Part shown: positions 34,185-45,210 of the stretch, in pieces | How the letters are laid out: each line of letters starts with the position of its first letter | How positions within the stretch are numbered: the stretch's first letter is position 1 | Source: Pictodentalium vernedei | Lineage: Eukaryota; Mollusca; Scaphopoda; Dentaliida; Dentaliidae | Reading direction: 5' to 3' | DNA: 64,000 bases | Assembly: GCA_031216915.1 (NCBI GenBank) | Contig: JAUFNR010000031.1 | Coordinates: forward strand, 267,857 to 331,856 | The notes under the pieces: model-generated | What the model was told of the DNA's origin: nothing | What the model saw: the letters and a program-made list of their open reading frames with translations, nothing else | Databases searched by the model: none | Translations under genes and position numbers: made by a program

Positions 34185-36174
34185 AGGTCCTCACCTCGAC
34201 TCGTCCCAGGTTGGAGGAAGGATAGCAGAGTTCGCAGACCATTGGACCACCATCACATCCGATCCATGGGTGTTAGATGTTGTTCGGTCCGGGCTGCGCA
34301 TATCCTTCTGACGGCACCCCACTCTGTCAAGGGTGCCTCTTCCAACCACAGTTCCTTCAGACGTTTTACGTCGGGAACTTTTGTCCACAGAGATTGCCAA
34401 TCTCCTGGCAAAGGGGGCGATCAAGGTCGTCAAGAACGTTCAGTCAGTGGGTTTCTATTCCCACCTGTTCTTGGTGCCGAAGAAGGACGGCCGACTCCGA
34501 CCGGTTATCGATCTGAGCATCCTGAACCAGTCTATCATTGCTCCCAAGTTCAGCATGGAGACTTTCAGGTCGGTCCGCCAATCAATTCACCAGGGAGATT
34601 TCGCAGCCAGCATCGTCCTGCGAGACGCTTACTTCCACGTTCCGATGCATCGGGCGTCACGGAAGTATCTCAGGTTCGCTTTTCTGGGGCGAGTTTACCA
34701 GTTCAAGGCCATGCCATTCGGCCTCAACGTGGCTCCTTGGGCGTTCACCAGACTGATGTCGCATGTGATAGCGTTCCATCGCACACAGTCCAGGGTGACT
34801 ACTTCGGCATATCTGGACGATATCCTCCAGAGGCATTCCAATGCTGCCTTACTGGAATCGGATGTCGCCACTCTGTTGAGCTTGCTCACGTCGCTAGGAT
34901 TCAGAGTCAACGAGGAGAAGTCGGACCTGGTCCCTTCTCAGTCGTTTTGTCATCTGGGGATGTCTTTCCAAACCAAATTCAATTTGGTGGCTGTTCCCCA
35001 GGCCAAGGCTGTGATTCTCTCAGCTTTTGCTCTGACTCTGTCCCAGTCCAGGTCCGTGACCGCTCGGAGTTTTCTCCGGCTGATCGGTCTCTGCGGTTCG
35101 GTGACGGATCTCATTCCTCTAGGTCGGCTGCGTGTCAGACCTCTCCAACACTTTCTGCTCAGTCGTTGGAGACCGAATGTAGATTCTCTGGATCTGGTGC
35201 TTCTGTTTCCGGACTCTCTGTATCCTCACCTTCTTCCCTGGACAGATGTTCAGTGGATTACGCAGGGTGTTCCGCTGGACTTACCCATGTCCGATCGCGT
35301 TCTGACGGCAGATGCCAGCAATCTCGGATGGGGTGCGACGTTGGATCCTCTCGGTCTTTCCCTACACGGGATGTGGGACCAGGATCAAGCAGCTCTACAC
35401 ATCAACCAGAAGGAGCTTCTTGCTCTTCTTCTGAGTTTCAGGCAGTGGATCCCTCACCTGTCGAATCGCCAGGTCCTTCTACTATCCGACAATTCGACAG
35501 TGGTTGCTTACATTCGGAACCAGGGCGGCACGCACTCGCTTCCGATGTACGAGTTAGCTCGGGATCTTTTACTGCTCGCTCAGGATGTTCACGCTGGAGT
35601 GGTTGTTCGTCACATTCCCGGTCGTCTGAACGTCCTAGCCGACTCCCTGTCCCGACAGGGCAGGGTTATTTCCACCGAGTGGATGCTTCACAGGGCAGTG
35701 TTCCAGTTGCTTTGCGATCTCTGGGGACGTCCCCACATTGATCTCTTTGCGACTCGTTGGAACCATCAGGTGGACACTTTCGTGTCCCCGTGTCCAGATC
35801 CTCTGGCTTTTGCCGTGGACGCTCTGTCACTCGATTGGAACGGTCTAGTCGGCTACGCCTTCCCGCCGGTTCCGATTCTTCCTCAGGTTCTCGCCAAAAT
35901 TCGAACCTGCAGTTGTCGAATCATTCTGATCGCTCCCCTGTCACCTCAGCGGGTGTGGATCAATCAGCTCCGCTCGCTGATGGCGGCGGTTCCGGCACGT
36001 CTCCCGCTACGTCGCGACCTTCTTTGTCAAGGTCGCCCGAGGAGGTTTCACGTCGACCCGACTTCATTGTGCCTTCACGCATATCTTTTGTCAGGTCCTG
36101 TCTCCTCCGTAGAGGTTTTTCGAGACGAGCAGTGGAGTGCATTTCTTCTTCAAGGAGGCACTCCACTGGTTTAG
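34036..36174 (+). CDS. DIRS reverse transcriptase-RNase H-Dam-like polyprotein (ORF2), one in-frame TGA
   Basis: The frame is +1 relative to ORF1, opens at 34036 inside it and has no ATG before the RT domain, so expression by +1 frameshifting from ORF1 is plausible. Conserved ITSDPWVLDVV near 34252-34284 shows the protein starts upstream of 34312. A TGA at 34309-34311 interrupts it where copy 1 has Gln, so it looks like a nonsense mutation. RT blocks follow: GFYSHLFLVPKKDGRLRPVIDL, FGLNVAPWAF and the catalytic YLDD at 34810-34821. RNase H keeps Asp (35311), Glu (35413), Asp (35488) and Asp (35641). The C-terminal IDLFATRWN...GYAFPP region (about 35737-35880) matches the Dam-like methyltransferase segment of DIRS elements. 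The last 418 bases overlap ORF3. In DIRS biology this enzyme copies element RNA into DNA. Confidence 0.88.
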
Positions 36175-37139
36175 CTTATGCAGCTAAATGGAAGGTCTTC
36201 TGTCGATGGTGTGCTGATCACTCTGTTGATTATGCCAATCCTTCGATTTCACAGATTGCGGAGTTTCTGGTATATCTGTTTGATTCTCGGGGTCTCCAGC
36301 CTGTTACCATCAAGGGTTACAGGTCTATGCTTTCAGAGACTTTTTCTTATGTGGGGAAGCGTCGTATCGGCACTAATCCTTACCTCTCCAAGCTTGTTCG
36401 GCACTTTTCTTTGAAAAGGCCTCGGACTTTGCAGCTTACTCCACGATGGAATCTTTCGTGGGTGCTGCTTTGCTTGGGGGGGGCGCCGTTCGAACCTTTA
36501 TCCCAGGTGGATATGCATTTTCTCACATACAAGATGGCTTTTCTGATGGCATTTGCTTCGGCCAGACAGGTTAGTGAGCTTCACGCCCTCTCGGTTGACC
36601 CGGCCTTTTTTAGGAGTTCTCCCAACAGTGTTACTTTTACCACTGATTGCTCCTTTTTGGCTAAGAATCAGTTACCAGATACTACTCCTCCTCCTATCTG
36701 TATCAGGGCTCTTCCCTCTGTTGAGGGTACTAGCCCTTTGCTCTGTCCGGTCCGTGCTATTCGCATTTATCTTGATCGGACACGCTTCATTCGGAAGGGC
36801 AGAAAACGTTTTTTTCTGTCTCTTATTCCGGGTCGACAGCAGATCTCTCCTCAATCCATTTCTCGATGGATTTGTCTTGCTATTCGTACGGCTTATAGTC
36901 GTTTAGCAGCTGGCGATTGTATTACCAATCGTATTTCTGCCCACGAGGTGCGGGCACTGTCTACCTCTTGGGCTTATTCTAACTCCGTCAAGTTGTCGGA
37001 TGTTATGCAGGCAGCCTACTGGAGAAATGCTTCTACTTTCTCCACCTTTTATTTACGCCAGTTGCAGGAGCAGTCGGAGGACCTTTTTGCCTTGGGTCCT
37101 CTTTCTTCTGCTCAGGCTGTTGTCTGCCATAGCCATTAG
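35757..37139 (+). CDS. DIRS tyrosine recombinase (ORF3)
   Basis: An open frame of 460 codons. The first part overlaps ORF2 in another frame and the true start is unknown. Similarity to copy 1 begins near SRISFVRS (about 36078). The catalytic domain has LAYAAKWKVF, then ARQVSELHALS, then HEVR (36942-36953), then AAYW, and the nucleophile Tyr in TFSTFYLR (codon 37050-37052). The first box normally reads (K/R)RVSEL in DIRS recombinases and RRVSEL in copy 1. Here codon 36567-36569 is CAG, giving Gln in place of the catalytic Arg. The enzyme should insert the circular DNA copy by site-specific recombination without target duplication. The Gln predicts loss of activity unless the neighbouring Arg substitutes. 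Confidence 0.9.
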   Translation: MEPSGGHFRVPVSRSSGFCRGRSVTRLERSSRLRLPAGSDSSSGSRQNSNLQLSNHSDRSPVTSAGVDQSAPLADGGGSGTSPATSRPSLSRSPEEVSRRPDFIVPSRISFVRSCLLRRGFSRRAVECISSSRRHSTGLAYAAKWKVFCRWCADHSVDYANPSISQIAEFLVYLFDSRGLQPVTIKGYRSMLSETFSYVGKRRIGTNPYLSKLVRHFSLKRPRTLQLTPRWNLSWVLLCLGGAPFEPLSQVDMHFLTYKMAFLMAFASARQVSELHALSVDPAFFRSSPNSVTFTTDCSFLAKNQLPDTTPPPICIRALPSVEGTSPLLCPVRAIRIYLDRTRFIRKGRKRFFLSLIPGRQQISPQSISRWICLAIRTAYSRLAAGDCITNRISAHEVRALSTSWAYSNSVKLSDVMQAAYWRNASTFSTFYLRQLQEQSEDLFALGPLSSAQAVVCHSH

Positions 37140-37356
37140 GCTTCTTGAAGGTCAGTTTCAGCCTTGTGCTGTTACTGCCCTTTTTTCTGTCTGTGTGTCA
37201 CACAGGCTCATATGTCTCTTTTCATTGTCCTTTACCAATGATTGCGACATTATGGTTGATAAGCCTCGGGACCTCTTCCTTCTGCTTCACGGTTCCAGTG
37301 CACTAGGGTTATGTGGGGGTTGGTTATGCGATTCCCTCCAGCCTTTTGTCTATTCA
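37140..37356 (+). other. Non-coding 3' segment of DIRS copy 2
   Basis: 217 bp between the recombinase stop and the internal complementary region. No motif recognised. Confidence 0.5.
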
Positions 37357-37446
37357 GCCTGTAGTAAACAATTGTGAGTAGGTTGATAAGAAATCTAAAT
37401 TTTATAGTAAATTTCCTTTCTTATTATACCTACCACAATTGTTTAC
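37357..37446 (+). repeat. DIRS internal complementary region (copy 2)
   Basis: 37357-37395 (GCCTGTAGTAAACAATTGTG...GATAAGAAAT) is the reverse complement of the left end 31273-31310. The following part to 37446 is the reverse complement of the right end, about 37757-37814. The two halves therefore carry complements of both outer ends joined together, the diagnostic feature of DIRS1-type elements, where it is thought to template circle closure. Confidence 0.93.
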
Positions 37447-37524
37447 ATGGAGGCCCTCCCGTCTTCTTTACGGGTAAAGAATCTTTCCTCCCCGCTGATC
37501 ACATAACTCTAACGTTTACGGATT

Positions 37525-37769
37525 CAAAAAGAATGAGTCTTTAGAGACGGTATATGCGCACTGGCAACGGAAGTCGTGGAGTTGTACTTGGGAGAGAGCG
37601 TCCCGTACTGGGTCTGCGCCGGTTGCACTCGACCCAGTTTTGGCTTATTTTTATTGGTGCTTTTGCACCACTTTTCTTTCCCAACTTGCTTGGGAAAGAC
37701 AAAAATAGAGAGTATTTTATCCGAGTTAGGGACTTCCACTGTAGTGCAAGCCTGTAGTAAACAATTGTG
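37525..37769 (+). repeat. Right inverted terminal repeat of DIRS copy 2
   Basis: Reverse complement of 31291-31534 with very few differences. The outer extension 37770-37814 (TAGGTATAATAAG...ATTTCT) is found only at this end and in the internal complementary region. Confidence 0.95.
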
Positions 37770-37814
37770 GTAGGTATAATAAGAAAGGAAATTTACTATA
37801 AAATTTAGATTTCT

Positions 37815-39640
37815 GACCAGTGAGGCATAGACCCAGAGCCAGCAGCCCACGGACGCTAATGAATGTCCGATCACCTCCTACATAACAGTTAGAATATCAT
37901 GATTGTCAAAGAACTCATTATTCAAGTCGGCAAAGAGATTTCCCAACACCATACCAGAACCGAGACCGGAAAGTGCAGGATTTAAAAATGTCACACACCA
38001 TTGTTAACCATTGACTAAAGGCAAGCCTCAGATGAGGCATTACGAGGTTCTAGAATTGTTATCACAGCCTCTTATTTAAAAAAGTCGGGAAGGGGAGGAC
38101 CCCTTCAAATACCCTCCCCCCTCCCCATCTCGGGGTTGTGCACATTGAGTTTGCCTAATATGTTATGGACTTTGGGTCCAAGTTTGAATTAGCTTTAGGT
38201 ATACATATGCCCCCGACCCCCCCCCCCCCCCTCCACCGTCCTCTCCCCACACCCATGTCAAATTTTTAAATACTGCTGACTTCGAGCCTGGGAAGTTGCC
38301 TTCTGGCACCATGTTTCAATTTCAGGCTTTCACCATAAGAGCTCACGGCATAGATAAATAACTGAGAATTATTCATCTACCCGAAGACCCTGCGACGTAC
38401 ATGTAGGTAAGAAGCAACAGGAAGAGTTGGGGCAATATGACCAATGATGCCTGGTGGAATTCCTCTAAAGTGACAACAGTATACATGATTGGTTACTCTT
38501 GACTTTAGGCCTATACTTGTTGTGGTCGTACAAATCCAGGCTTGTCATTATCAGAATGGCAGGACAGCCATAATGTTCCATCTAAAATGGGTCCAGGAGG
38601 TCTATTCTTGGTCCACCTTAATTCATCAAAAGCGGGCGACTGGGTTCGGGTCTATTCTTGAGTTGACACGAAGTTAGTTGAGCTTTGCCAATCCAGTGAC
38701 TAGTGATGTCCCACAAATATCAAACAGTTTACCTTGGGGTACCGGCAAGAAATTTGGTGAAAAAAACCCAAAGAATAATACATACTGGTAAATATATTGC
38801 AAGAATTGTTACTCAATAAAGAAATATTTTGGTATGATGTTATTTCGAAAACAGAACGTTTATAAAAAACCGGGAGTGTGAAATTAAGGAAGAAAGCTGT
38901 AATCAACTGCTCTGTACATCATGGGAGAGTACTCGACACAATTCTCTTGCCAAAGCATTCTGTTTCAAAAACGCATTGTCATTCACTTCACGTGGTTTCA
39001 TGAAGAAGGCTGTGCACTGCACAACACAGCGTTATGACAGAATTTGTATCTTTCACTTTGCGACATGATGGAACTCTGATCTAAATAATTATGGCAGAGG
39101 ACAATTGTTGAAACCGATTGCATATCGAAGACTGACCTTTAGTTGGTATAAAACTAGCAGTTGGATATTCTACTAACTCACATGTTTGTGAATTTTTAGA
39201 TGAAAAAGCACAGGAACTGAAAATAGGAGGAAAATCCTGTGTATTGTGCGGGCACAATCACTTCATCTAGTTTAGATATGGGACGTTTTCAACGCAATGG
39301 GTAAACTACGATAAATCCCAAATTCTCCTCTCTCTCTCTCTCTCTCTTGAGATAGATAGAGAGAGAGAGAGAGAGAGAGGAAACTGGGGAGAGGCAATAT
39401 CAGCCTATTTCAGTGGCCACAACTGTACTGTAGCTGTCATAAATCTAATAGACCAGTATGTATTTCAATGTTCGAAAATGTCTTTGTTATGCAAAAAATC
39501 ACCCAAGATTTTCTGAAGAATGAATTTCCACTTTTTTGGAAGCAACACGCATAGAATGTGATTAAGTGTTTTCGTAAAAAGTGATTAATGAAATCAGAAT
39601 TATGTGTTGCTCTTCATTGCACATGCACTTGCACCCATTT
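37815..39640. other. Apparently low-copy non-coding sequence
   Basis: Right flank of DIRS copy 2. I see no repeat shared with the rest of the window and no convincing exon. It contains C-rich tracts near 38124 and 38213-38231 and a palindromic microsatellite at 39325-39380. Confidence 0.4.
39325..39380. repeat. Self-complementary (CT)n-(GA)n microsatellite
   Basis: About 11 CT dinucleotides, a short GAGATAGATA spacer, then about 11 GA dinucleotides. The two tracts are complementary and can form a hairpin. Confidence 0.9.
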
Positions 39641-39687
39641 ATTATGTCTCCTCTTCCCAGAAGGGAGACATATTGTTTTAGTGCATA

Positions 39688-39750
39688 TTCTTCTTCTTCT
39701 TCTTTTCTTCTTCTTCTTCTTCTCCTCTTCTTCTTCTTCTTCTTCTTCTT
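39688..39750 (+). repeat. (TTC)n polypyrimidine tract
   Basis: About 60 bases of TTC/CTT with two interruptions, in the leader of the type G element. Confidence 0.95.
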
Positions 39751-41120
39751 ACAAACTTTGTCCGGGCCATAACTTTTTTGTCTTTTGACCTACACCTTAG
39801 ATACTTGACGTGTTGATGTATCACCATGAGCCGGTGTGCAGTGTACCATAGTGACCTTCATGTGACCTTGACCTTTGACCTGAAGGGCAGATTTCTGTGT
39901 TTTTTTAAGGGAAACATCACACAAACTTTGTCCGGGCCATAACTTTTTGTCTTTTGACCTACACCTTAGATACTTGGCATGTGGATGTATCACCATGAAC
40001 CGGTGTGCAGTGTACCATAGTGATCTTCATGTGACCTTGAACTTTGACCTGAAGGTCAGATTTATGCTCTTTTTTAAGGGAAACTGTCTGGACCAGAACT
40101 TTTTTGTATTTCGAGTCAGGCTTTAGATATTTGGCATATGGATGTATCACCATGAGCCGGTGTGTAGCGTACCATTGTGACCTTCATGTGACCTTGACCT
40201 TTGATCTGAAGGTCAGATTTGTGCTTTTTTCAAGGAAACTTTGTCCAGACCAAAACTTGTTTGTATTTTGAGCCAGGCCTTAGATATTTGGCACGTGGAT
40301 GTATCACCATGAGCCGGTGTGTCGCATACCATTGTGATCTTCATGTGACCTTGACCTCAAGGTCAAATTTATGTACTTCAAATAGGGATAATTGTCCAGA
40401 CCAGAATTTTTTTGTTTTTTGACCTAGGACTTGGTTATTTGAATGTGGATGTGTCACCATGAGACTGCATGTCGTGACCTTCATGTGACCTTGACCTCAA
40501 GGTCAAATTTATGTACTTCAAATAGGGAGTAATTGTCCAGACCAGAATTTTTTTGTTTTTTGACCTAGGACTTGATTATTTGACATGTGGATGTGTCACC
40601 ATGAGACCGCATGTTGTCTACCTCGATGACCTACATGTGACCTTGACCTCTGACCTTGAGGTCAAATTTATGTACTTTTAATAGGGAATAATTATCCAGA
40701 CCAGAACTTTTTTGTTTTTTGACCTAGGACTTAGATATTTGACATGTGGATGTATGGCAGTTAGACCGCATGTCACATGTAATCATGACCTTCATGTGAC
40801 CTTGACCTCAAGGTCAAATTTATGTACTTTAAATAGGGAGTAATTGTCCAGACCAGATTTTTTTTTTTGGACATGTGGATGTGTCACCATGAAACCGCAT
40901 GTCCGCTGCCTTGATGAACTGCATGTGGCCTTGACCTCTGACCTCAAGGTCAAATTTATGTACTTCATATAGGGAATAATTGTCCAGATCAGAACTTTTT
41001 TGTTTTTTGACCTAGGACTTAGATGAATGACATGTGGATGTATCGCAATGAGACCACATGTCATCATGACCTTCATGTGACCTTGACCTCAAATAGGGAG
41101 TAATTGTCCAGACCAGAATT

Positions 41121-43059
41121 TTTATACCCCCGCTTCGAAGAAGTGGGGGCTATATAGGAATCGCCCTGTACGTCTGTACGTCCGTCCGTCCGTCCGTCCG
41201 TCCGTCTGTCCGTCCATCTGTCCGTCCGTCCGTATGTCCGTCCAGACGTCTTTCCGGACATGAAATTCTTGTGTGCGCAACTCCTCCTACATTTATCAAT
41301 CAATTTGGACAAAACTTTTCAGACATCATCACTACTAAGTGAACATGCGCATATTCCAAGATTTTTGATGTGCGACAATTTTAACCAGGTTTTCTCCCTT
41401 TGACTTAGATTTATTGTGTCTTTCCATCCGAACAAATTCTTGTGTGTGCAACTCCTCCTACATTAATGAACCGATTTTGATGAAACCTTTCAAACATCAT
41501 CTCTACTAAGTGAGCATGTGCATATTCCAAACTTTTTAATCTGCGACAATTTTAACCAGGTTATCTCTCTTGAACTTTGATTTAATATGGGTTTCTACAT
41601 GAAATTCTTGTGTGCGCAACTCCTCCTACATTTATCAATCAATTTGGACAAAACTTTTCAGACATCATCACTACTAAGTGAACATGCGCATATTCCAAGA
41701 TTTTTGATCTGCGACAATTTTAACCAGGTTATCTCCCTTTGACTTAGATTTATTATGTCTTTCCGTTCGAACAAATTCTTGTGTGCGCAACTCCTCCTAC
41801 ATTAATGAACCGATTTTGATGAAACCTTTCAAACATCATCTCTACTAAGTGAACATGTGCATATTCCAAACTTTTTGATCTGCGACAATTTTAACCAGGT
41901 TATCTCTCTTGAACTTTGATTTAATATGGGTTTCTGCATGAAATTCTTGTGTGCGCAACTCCTCCTACATTTATCAATCAATTTGGACGAAAGTTTACAG
42001 ACATATCACTACTAAGTGAACATGCGCATATTCCAAAATTTTTGAGCTGTGGCAATTTTAACTAGGTTATCTCCCTTTAACTTAGATTTATTATGGGTTT
42101 CTACATGAAATTCTTGTGCGCGCAACTCCTCCTACATTTATCAATCAATTTGGACAAAACTTTTCAGACATCATCACTACTAAGTGAACATGCGCATATT
42201 CCAAGATTTTTGATCTGCGACAATTTTAACCAGGTTATCTCCCTTTGACTTAGATTTATTATGTCTTTCCGTTCCAACAAATTCTTGTGTGCGCAACTCC
42301 TCCTACATCAATGAACCGATTTTGATGAAACCTTTCAAACATCATCTCTACTAAGTGAACATGTGCATATTCCAAACTTTTTGATCTGCGACAATTTTAA
42401 CCAGGTTATCTCTCTTGAACTTTGATTTAATATGGGTTTCTGCATGAAATTCTTGTGTGCGCAACTCCTACATTTATCAATCAATTTGGACAAAAGTTTA
42501 CAGACATCATCACTACTAAGTAAACATGCGCATATTCCAAAATTTTTGAGCTGTGGCAATTTTAACTAGGTTATCTCCCTTTAACTTAGATTTATTATGG
42601 GTTTCTACATGAAATTCTTGTGCGTGCAACTCCTCCTACATTTATCAATCAATTTTGACGAAACCTTTCAAACATTATCACAACTAAGTGAACATACGCA
42701 TATTCCCAAATTTTTGATCTGCGACAATTTTAACTAGGTTATCTCCCTTTAACTTGGATTTATTATGGGTTTTCAAATGGGATTCTTGTGTGTGCAACTC
42801 CTCCTACATTAATGAACCGATTTTGAATACATGTTGCACATTGTAAATGTGTTTTTCCAAATGTAAACCATATATGTATGGGCTCTTTTAAGTATTCAGT
42901 GCTGTTCTGTGGAAGGCCACATGCAAATACAAATTTCAACAACAAAAAATGATCTTCATGTATACATTTCCTTATGGTCTTCGCCTACATGATCAGAAGT
43001 GCATTCCTCTAAAAACCCAAAGCGGGGGTATTAATCACCTTCAGTGATAGTTCTAGTTT
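41121..43059 (+). mobile_element. Modular element type H, copy 1, nested in type G
   Basis: The 5' motif ATACCCCCGCTT (41124-41135), with local inverse AAGTGGGGGC, has a perfect partner AAGCGGGGGTAT at 43020-43031. The terminal hairpin ATCACcttcaGTGAT is at 43034-43048. A pronounced GTCC tract (about 41175-41245) precedes about ten units of roughly 170 bp with CAACTCCTCCTACATT, CATCACTACTAAGTGAACATG and CTGCGACAATTTTAACC blocks. The type G sequence around 40853 (CCAGATTTTTTTTTTGGACATGTGG) shows the kind of T-run used as target. Confidence 0.82.
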
Positions 43060-43160
43060 TTTTTGACATGTGGATGTGTCACCATGATACCGCATGTGAC
43101 CTTGACCTCTGACCTCAAAAGGAAGGGGAGACATATGTTTTAGTGTGCTAAAACACTTTC

Positions 43161-43414
43161 TAGTTATCTTTTGTAATTTGTATTGCAAAGCATTGCAAAG
43201 CCTTCTTGCACTCAAGAGACAAAATACACCACAACCCAATCCTATTTTGTAGATTATGAAGCCTAAAATGTTAAAACAAACCAAGAACATGAACTTTTGA
43301 TGGCAAAGAAATAATTACAAGAATAAAAATTAAAATAAAAACCACCCACCCACATGCAATTTTACAAAAAAATGGCCTGAGAAATGGAAGATATACTTCG
43401 TGGGGCCTAATGGT
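43161..43414. other. Non-coding spacer
   Basis: No recognisable feature between the type G 3' end and repeat E3. Confidence 0.4.
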
Positions 43415-44046
43415 CGCCTATGGGAAAATATTTAGTACTGTTTTACCTAATAAATGAAACTTGTTAAATAAGCTGCATTTGTGCACTCTGGGTTTCTCAT
43501 CTCTTTCTTTGCACTGACAATGGTAAATTTAAACAGGGTTACTGTCGGGCTTTGTGTTCAAGGAACAGCCTTGAATATAACTAATGGCCAATCAAGGCCT
43601 TGAAATCCTGAAAAATGAACCAGGAAGTCTTGAAAAGCCTTGAATATTCACTAAATAGAAACACTGACAAAGTGCATAATCCCAGCTATATAATTTTATA
43701 TGCTAGAGTTTATGAAGGCACAGTCCGAAATAGAACCCTATGGTCATTACCCCCTCACTCCTATCACTTTTTGCCAAGGGAAGTTGGGAGGGGGAATGGC
43801 TGAAACATCCTAGTTGAGACTAAAGAAGGTGAGAGCCTTGAAAATCCTTGAATATGGGTATTGTAGGGCCTTGAAAAATTCAGAAAAATGTTTAAAAGCG
43901 GCCTTTAAATGGCCTTGAATTTTATCAGTCGTTGCTTACAGGAATCCTGTGTACTTATTACTTTGTTATCCATCCCTTCTGCTTAAAAATATACAAAGAG
44001 TTCATTGAAGAATAGATTGCTTAAAAAAGTGAAGGTAATAGTTTTT
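43415..44046 (+). repeat. Dispersed repeat E, copy 3
   Basis: Collinear with E2 (25555-25845 and 26556-26900) without its insertion. It runs directly into the type J element at TAATAGTTTTT. After type J, CCTTAATTT near 47100 matches the continuation of E2 at 26900. Confidence 0.7.
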
Positions 44047-44645
44047 ATACTCCTGCCAGTGGGTATGTAGTATTCCTTGTGTCCGTTTGTCTATCAGTAT
44101 GTCAGTCCATCCACCCCAAAATTGTATCATACACTACACTCATAAGGTCATACCTTTGAAGGCAGCCAACGGAAATTTAGCACAATACAAAACTAAATTC
44201 AGCACATCACCTTGTTAAAAGGTCAGATGACCCTGCATGTTTTTGACACAGTTATTGCCCTTTATCAAATTAGAGCTTAGAAAATTTCATCTGCTTTTAT
44301 TAATTGAGGGTACCTTAAAATATATATGAAGTAATCAACTCCTCCCACAATTGCTAATGTAGAGAGTTGAAACTTTAGGATATGATTTACTGATGCCTTG
44401 AAGATATGCAACATGTATAAAGTTTGCACAAAATTATTGCCCTTTAGCGACTTAAAAAATTTCCTGTCTTTCAATTGAGGTACCTTATTGAGGGTACCTT
44501 CATGGTGTAATCAACTCTTCCACAATTTGTAATGTGGAGATTTGAAACCTTAGGATATGGTTACACACACAATGAAGATGTGTGACATCTATAAAGTTTG
44601 GCAAAAAAATATTTTTTATTGACTTAGAATATTTCCTGTGTTTTT

Positions 44646-45210
44646 AGTTCACCTGAGTTTCAGTCCTGAGAGCTATAGTGATCACTCACCGTCCGTCGTC
44701 CGTTGTCGTCCGTGAACATGGTGTTTGCGTCTTCTCCTCCCAAACTGCTGAACCAATTTAATTGATATTTGAGATAATAGTTTGTTATGACAACGCAATT
44801 TGATTGTGTTCAAATCAAGTTGCCTCGCCTCTTGGTAGGGCCACGCCCCTAAAGTGTGCTTAAATCTTAAAAAATCTTCTTCTCATGAACCAGCAGTAGC
44901 GGAGACTTGATATTTGGTGTGCAGCTTCCATTTGAGGTGTAGACTCAGATTTGTTCAAGAGAAGTTTGTGGGGCTATATTTGCCATCGTTATTGGAGGGG
45001 CAAGAATTTTCGCCCCTCCCAAAAATTTTATTTTACAAACCGATAGGCAGATTTGAACCAAATTTGATATGAGGGCTTATTGGGTCATAAGTACTTAATT
45101 TATGCCCAAATTATTTTTCCCGTCACCCCATGGGAACAGCAGGAGCTAAAAATAGAAAAAATTAAAATGCCCATATCTCCAAAACTACATGGCACTGAGA
45201 ATTCTTCAAT
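44646..45210 (+). mobile_element. Modular element type B, copy 3 (3'-truncated)
   Basis: It starts AGTTCACCTG and continues with a CCGTCCGTCGTCCG tract. Leader blocks are homologous to type B copies 1 and 2 (CATGAACCAGCAGTAGCGGAGACTTGATATTTGG, in two halves). It stops after CCATATCTCCAAAACTACATGG, where type J core resumes, so the repeat core and 3' hairpin are absent. Confidence 0.65.

Larger units (their letters stand above)
31273..37814 (+). mobile_element. DIRS-type retrotransposon, copy 2 (structurally complete)
   Basis: About 6.54 kb with inverted terminal repeats, three overlapping coding frames and an internal complementary region. The ends are set by that region. Its first part is complementary to the outer left end starting ATTTCT at 31273, and its second part is complementary to the outer right end finishing ATTTCT at 37809-37814. 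The six shared bases mark the likely circle-junction crossover. No target duplication is seen, as expected for recombinase-mediated insertion. The element is richer in G+C than its surroundings. Two point defects are visible: an in-frame TGA in ORF2 and a Gln at the recombinase first-Arg position. It looks young in structure but probably cannot move by itself. Confidence 0.93.
39641..43160 (+). mobile_element. Modular element type G, interrupted by type H
   Basis: The 5' motif TATGTCTCC (39643-39651), with local inverse GGGAGACATA, is perfectly matched by GGAGACATA at 43127-43135. The terminal hairpin GTTTTAGtgtgCTAAAAC follows at 43137-43154. A (TTC)n tract takes the place of the GTCC tract seen in other types. 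The core is about nine units of roughly 140 bp, each with TGTGACCTTGACCT and CATGTGGATGTATCACCATGAG-like blocks. Many TGACCT half-sites are present. Type H copy 1 splits a unit at about 41121-43059, leaving T-runs on both sides. Confidence 0.8.

Noticed and set aside
34242..35741. 499-codon open frame overlapping the DIRS RT
   Set aside because: It is in a different frame from the conserved RT/RNase H sequence. Ser/Arg-rich composition is typical of a shadow frame.
39300..39760. Microsatellites as part of a gene or promoter
   Set aside because: One is an isolated palindromic dinucleotide tract, the other is the leader of the type G element. No promoter or exon evidence.
41175..41245. GTCC tract as a possible CRISPR or satellite array
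   Set aside because: A simple 4-bp tract in the leader of a modular element. No spacers, and the genome is eukaryotic.
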